The notes below the pieces were generated by a model, which was not told the origin of the DNA, did not search any database, and saw nothing but the letters and a program-made list of their open reading frames with translations. A stretch of DNA of 64,000 nt, from positions 1,488,001 through 1,552,000 of the forward strand of contig NZ_CP047211.1 in NCBI RefSeq assembly GCF_030408795.1, written 5' to 3'. This DNA is from Corynebacterium hansenii (GTDB lineage: Bacteria > Actinomycetota > Actinomycetes > Mycobacteriales > Mycobacteriaceae). Of the stretch, positions 60,896 to 64,000 are shown one piece after another (the first letter of the stretch is position 1; each line of letters begins with the position of its first letter). The translations under genes and the position numbers were made by a program.

Positions 60896-61021
60896 ACAGG
60901 GGCGGACCGGCGCGGCTCGGCATTGGGCTGCCCCATGTGGGACTGACCGATGGCGGACCGATCGAGGCCGGATCGCCAGGAGCCCGACTCCCCGGCGCCG
61001 GACCGGCTACTGCCGGACCGG

Positions 61022-61273
61022 CTACAGCAGCCCGTCCAGGATCACGCGCTCGAGCAGCTGGACCTTCGTGGAGACGTCGTAGCCCAGGCTGCCGTACTTG
61101 GCGCGGATCCGCCGGATGTGCGTGCGCACCGTGTTCTCGGTGAGCAGCAGTTTTTCGGCCGCCTCGGCCTTGCTCGTCGAGTTGAGCCACGCATCGAGGA
61201 CCTGCGTCTCACGCGCGGTGAGGGAAGGCAGGCGGCGAATCACCGGGTCATCGGCGTCGAGGACGGTCGTCAT
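61022..61273 (-). CDS. Stand-alone LuxR-type HTH protein without receiver
   Basis: An 83-residue protein that is almost only a GerE/LuxR helix-turn-helix domain: PSLTARETQVLDAWLNSTS, EAAEKLLLTENTVRTHIRRI, then RAKYGSLGYDVSTKVQLLER and VILDGLL. No receiver or ligand domain is present. I place the start at ATG 61273 since AGGAG lies 9 nt upstream; ATG 61339 would add 22 residues. Its C-terminus resembles that of the next gene (RIRxKY....TKxxL...DGLL), so it is probably a paralogue that lost its receiver and may dimerise with it or compete for its sites. Convergent with the ABC-F gene. Confidence 0.85.
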   Translation of the reverse strand: MTTVLDADDPVIRRLPSLTARETQVLDAWLNSTSKAEAAEKLLLTENTVRTHIRRIRAKYGSLGYDVSTKVQLLERVILDGLL

Positions 61274-61311
61274 TGCGCATCGCTCCTGGATCGGGCTGAA
61301 ATCAGGATGGA

Positions 61312-61339
61312 GGGGTACCACTCCATTGCACTGCGTCAA
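61312..61339 (-). promoter_or_regulatory. Possible promoter of the small LuxR gene
   Basis: On the minus strand TTGACG (61339-61334) is followed after 16 nt by TACCCC (61317-61312). Two copies of GGCGCATGC lie just upstream (61341-61349 and 61368-61376). Confidence 0.4.
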
Positions 61340-61340
61340 C

Positions 61341-61376
61341 GGCGCATGCGCGAGACACCATTTATGGGGCGCATGC
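61341..61376 (-). repeat. Paired GGCGCATGC repeats upstream of the small LuxR gene
   Basis: GGCGCATGC occurs at 61341-61349 and 61368-61376, 27 bp apart, and the first is part of the palindrome GCGCATGCGC (61342-61351). Between them is the palindrome CCATTTATGG. They lie directly upstream of the predicted -35 and may be operator half-sites. Confidence 0.5.
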
Positions 61377-61403
61377 CTTTGCGTCGGGTCCCGGGCCCGG
61401 TGC

Positions 61404-62066
61404 CTATGCGGGATCGCTCGGGCCCGGCAGCAGACCGTCTTCCTGGGCCCGCCGGAACAGGTCCGTCTTCGTCGGGGCCGGCCGGCCCGCGGCCGCGTAC
61501 TTGAGCCGGATGCGGCCCAGATAGTCGTTGACCGTGTCCTGGGCCAAGCCCGTCAGGCGCGCCACCCGCTTCGCCGGTTCGCCGGAAGCGTAGAGCTCCA
61601 GCACCTCACGCTGGCGATCGGACAGTTCCACGGCATCGAGATGGGGGTCCGAATCGATGACCGCCGCCCATTCGGTGGTGGGTACTCCGCGGCCCGAGGC
61701 GGCTTCGCGGATCGCGTCGAGGATGGTCGCGGGGGACTCGGACTTCTGCACCATGCCCAGCACCCCAGCTTTGAGGGCGCGCCGCACCAGGTACGGGCTT
61801 TCCAGCGACGAGAGGATGATCACGTTGTCCGTGACGGCGTCGAGGGCGCGGACGTTGTCCTCCGGCCGCGAGTCATCGCCCAGGCGCAGATCGAGCACGA
61901 CCAGATCGAGGCGCTCGGAACCGGCGGTCGATTCGAGCAGCTGCGGCACGGTGGGGTAGATGCCCACCAATTCGATGTCGTCGGCGCCGTTCACGATCGC
62001 CGCCAGGCCGCGCAACGACAGCTCGTGGTCGTCGATCGCGGCGATTCTCCGGGTTATGCGGCCCAT
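61404..62066 (-). CDS. LuxR/NarL-type response regulator
   Basis: Two-domain response regulator of 220 residues. The receiver domain (about 5-125) has the acidic pair in AAIDDHELS and the phosphoacceptor Asp in LDLVVLDLRLGDD, with the conserved Ser/Thr position in IILSSLES and Lys in MVQKSES. The C-terminal HTH (about 150-215) has VELSDRQREVLELYASGEP and RVARLTGLAQDTVNDYLGRI. The ATG at 62066 is preferred to more upstream starts because the receiver fold begins right after it. It lies downstream of the sensor kinase in the same direction, and three 19-bp tandem repeats lie upstream of it. Confidence 0.9.
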   Translation of the reverse strand: MGRITRRIAAIDDHELSLRGLAAIVNGADDIELVGIYPTVPQLLESTAGSERLDLVVLDLRLGDDSRPEDNVRALDAVTDNVIILSSLESPYLVRRALKAGVLGMVQKSESPATILDAIREAASGRGVPTTEWAAVIDSDPHLDAVELSDRQREVLELYASGEPAKRVARLTGLAQDTVNDYLGRIRLKYAAAGRPAPTKTDLFRRAQEDGLLPGPSDPA

Positions 62067-62122
62067 GACTCCAGGACTACCCCCGGAAACGGTGTTCGGC
62101 CACAAGACCAGCCCCGATGGGT

Positions 62123-62174
62123 GACCACGAAAGTGGCGCACGACCACGAAAGTGACGCACGACCACGAAAGCGG
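62123..62174 (-). repeat. Tandem 19-bp repeats upstream of the response regulator
   Basis: GACCACGAAAGTGGCGCAC (62123-62141), the same with one change (62142-62160) and a 14-base third copy with one change (62161-62174) lie head to tail. They fill the gap between kinase and regulator genes, 57-108 nt upstream of the regulator start. Confidence 0.85.
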
Positions 62175-62205
62175 AGCCGGCGACGACGTTCGGGGATGCG
62201 CGGGA

Positions 62206-63999
62206 TCAGAGACGGGTGCCGTCGGCGGCGAGCCGCACGACGCCCGAAGCGTCCGAGATGGTGGCGAAGACGTCCCGGTGCGGCGGGGACAGCCGGATGG
62301 TCACGGATTCTCCGGCCTCCGACCGATCCAGTGCGCCGATCATTTGGCCCAGGTTCGCCACCACGGCCCGCGGGGCGTCGACGTCGTCCGCGCTCTCCGG
62401 GGATGCGGCATCTTCCGCGGACGCGGAGTCTTCGGGCGACGTGGCCTCCCCGAAGGAGACGGCGCCGTCTTCGCCGTTGACGCGCGAGCTGGTCCGGTCG
62501 TCGAGCAGGCGGACTTCCACGCCCCGTGAACGGGCGTCCCAGATGGCCGCGCGCAGGGCCGGGACGTCGAGAAGCGGGGAGCGCAGGACGTCACGCAGAC
62601 CCAGCTCGGTCAGGCGCGCCCGCAGGCGCAGCCGGTCCGTGGCGGGATCGAGGACGCGGGCGGCGTCGATGACCGGCCGTATCTCGTGCTCCAGCCAGGC
62701 CAGATTCTCGCGCCTGCGTTCCTTTTGCTCCCGGGCCGCGGCGGCCGCGGCGGCGGCGTCCATCTGGTCGGCCCGCGCCTCCGGCAGCCGTCGGAGGAAG
62801 TAGCGCACGCCGATGTTCACCAACGCGGCGGCCGCCACGAGGATGGAAAAGAGGAAAACCGTGAGGAACGTCAGGTCGGGCGCCGGTGACGCACCGGTCC
62901 GGCGGAGCACCTCCACGACGGTGGCGGCCGACAGGATCATCAATCCCGCCCCACCGGGCCTGCCCCGGATGGCGACCAGGGACGCCAGCAGCGCGACCAT
63001 GTCGAGGAAGATGAAGCGGTCCCAGTTCCACACCGTTTGGACGACCTCCTGCCATTGGCCGACTCCCGCCAGGATGGCCGCGACCACGACCAACCCCGCC
63101 GTCCGGGCGCGGGGCAAGCGCGGCCCTTTGCCGGGCATGAGGAGCGCCACGCCCACCGCCACCAGAGCCAGGGACGACAGCTCCGCCCAACCCAGGAAAT
63201 TCCCGCCGGAGAAATTTATCAGCGCCATCACCGCGACGATGCCGGAGCCGAATTGCCACGAGTAGACGATGTCCATCCCGAGAATGGACGTGATGGGTTC
63301 GTCGTCGGCACCCGCGGGCAGCGGCGCCTGGGGTGCGGACGGGTTGTCGCCGGCCCAATGCAGGGTCACCTCGGTGCCTTCGCCCGGCGCCGAGCGGACC
63401 ACCGCCGATCCGCCTTCCACCGACGCCATCCGGCCCAACACCGAAATGCGCAGCCCGGCGCGGGTGTCGTCGACGTCGTCGAGGCAAAACCCCGGGCCAT
63501 CGTCGGAATAGGTCACCCGCAGTTCCGACCCGCCGACCTCCAGCTCGCACCTGCGCAGCGCATCGGGGCCCGCGTGTTCGCCGGAATTCCGGGCCACCTC
63601 CGCCAGGGACGGCAGGAGGTTCGCGATGAGTTGCTCCGGGTAGTCGACGGCGCCGGTCGGGCCGCGCTTTTCCACGATCACCTCGCAGTCCGGGGTCTCC
63701 CGGTGGACGCACTCCGCGATCATCGCGATGAACTCGTCGACGTCGATGGCGCCGTTGCCCTTCAGGCCGCTCCCGAACCGCAGGTCGGCCGTCCCCGACG
63801 GCTTCATGCCCGCGGCGATCGCGGCCAACTCGGAGAGGACGTGGTCGTGCACGTGGGCGGTGAACCGGGTCATTTCCTTGTTCCGGGCCCGCATCCGGGC
63901 AGCACGTGCATGGTCCCCGCTGGCCCTGGCCTCGAACGCGTCGGTGACTCGGGATACGCGCATCGCCGCCGCGGCGAACACGATGAACGCGAACGTGTT
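62206..63999 (-). CDS. Sensor histidine kinase with C-terminal second membrane domain, 5'-truncated
   Basis: The visible 597 residues lack the N-terminus, which lies beyond the window and seems to end in a membrane helix (NTFAFIVFAAAA). A coiled segment leads to the HisKA_3-type phosphoacceptor AHVHDHVLSELAAI (His near base 63850). The ATPase domain follows with an N box in EVARNSGEH, G1 SDDGPGF and GLRISVLGRMA. Unusually, four to five more membrane helices come next (about bases 63290-62800), then a Lys/Arg/Glu-rich coil and a C-terminal domain containing WLEHEIRPVIDA and ARSRGVEVRLLDD, possibly a degenerate second transmitter. It is the likely partner of the LuxR-type regulator downstream. 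Confidence 0.85.
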   Translation of the reverse strand, partial: NTFAFIVFAAAAMRVSRVTDAFEARASGDHARAARMRARNKEMTRFTAHVHDHVLSELAAIAAGMKPSGTADLRFGSGLKGNGAIDVDEFIAMIAECVHRETPDCEVIVEKRGPTGAVDYPEQLIANLLPSLAEVARNSGEHAGPDALRRCELEVGGSELRVTYSDDGPGFCLDDVDDTRAGLRISVLGRMASVEGGSAVVRSAPGEGTEVTLHWAGDNPSAPQAPLPAGADDEPITSILGMDIVYSWQFGSGIVAVMALINFSGGNFLGWAELSSLALVAVGVALLMPGKGPRLPRARTAGLVVVAAILAGVGQWQEVVQTVWNWDRFIFLDMVALLASLVAIRGRPGGAGLMILSAATVVEVLRRTGASPAPDLTFLTVFLFSILVAAAALVNIGVRYFLRRLPEARADQMDAAAAAAAAREQKERRRENLAWLEHEIRPVIDAARVLDPATDRLRLRARLTELGLRDVLRSPLLDVPALRAAIWDARSRGVEVRLLDDRTSSRVNGEDGAVSFGEATSPEDSASAEDAASPESADDVDAPRAVVANLGQMIGALDRSEAGESVTIRLSPPHRDVFATISDASGVVRLAADGTRL

Positions 64000-64000
64000 G

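Noticed and set aside
60997..61025. Two copies of GCCGGACCGGCTAC at the end of the small LuxR gene
   Set aside because: A short GC-rich duplication that includes the stop codon region; no sign of function or of a mobile element.
62123..62174. CRISPR array
   Set aside because: The 19-bp units are directly adjacent without spacers, only three copies exist, and no cas gene is near.

Overview
This 64 kb window is a GC-rich (roughly 70% by eye) chromosomal core region of a Corynebacterium-type actinobacterium. I recognise the gene order from corynebacterial genomes: pyrC-carA-carB-pyrF, mihF-gmk-rpoZ-coaBC-metK-priA-def-fmt-rsmB, rpe-ribD-ribE-ribBA-ribH, uvrC-rapZ-yvcK-whiA, gap-pgk-tpiA-ppc-secG, tkt-tal-zwf-opcA-pgl, ctaB/ctaA, mptB and the sufR-B-D-C-S-U-T cluster. 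MptB (lipomannan/lipoarabinomannan mannosyltransferase), the actinobacterial IHF (MihF), OpcA and WhiA support the assignment. I cannot name the species. There is no plasmid, phage, transposase, tRNA or rRNA gene that I can see.

Layout. 1-6.5 kb (+): end of the pyrimidine operon. 6.5-16.3 kb (+): nucleoid, nucleotide, CoA and SAM metabolism, replication restart and translation start/ribosome methylation. 16.3-17.2 kb: a small accessory pocket with a minus-strand 56-residue membrane protein, a duplicated scrap of the rsmB 3' end and a SUKH/SMI1-KNR4 gene. 17.3-24 kb (+): rpe and riboflavin synthesis, a small membrane protein and uvrC. 24-26.9 kb (+): rapZ-yvcK-whiA. 27-33.7 kb (+): lower glycolysis, PEP carboxylase and SecG, closed by a strong bidirectional terminator. 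33.8-40.8 kb (-): pentose phosphate operon, read tkt to pgl. 41-45.6 kb: heme O and heme A synthases, a quinone reductase and a GT-C type glycosyltransferase. 45.6-49.2 kb (-): ABC exporter and mptB. 49.5-56 kb (+): SUF iron-sulfur assembly under SufR. 56.1-59.2 kb (-): lysine permease and a lycopene cyclase-type flavoprotein. 59.3-60.9 kb (+): ABC-F ATPase. 61-64 kb (-): two LuxR-type regulators and a sensor kinase that runs off the window.

The genes are mostly housekeeping: carbamoyl phosphate and UMP synthesis, GMP kinase, CoA and SAM, flavins, glycolysis and pentose phosphate flux with anaplerosis (Ppc), terminal oxidase heme, and Fe-S clusters. Many start codons lie 6-8 nt after a TAnnnT hexamer, which suggests widespread leaderless transcripts.

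The signals that ordinary annotation does not explain are: (1) an 11-mer, CGTCGCAAAGC, present eight times, always on the sense strand of the gene upstream and usually just after its stop codon; (2) a direct repeat of the rsmB tail flanking a minus-strand gene, next to an orphan SUKH gene; (3) a sensor kinase with a second membrane domain and an extra domain C-terminal to its ATPase, beside two paralogous LuxR proteins (one without a receiver) and three 19-bp tandem repeats; (4) a dense operator region upstream of gap.
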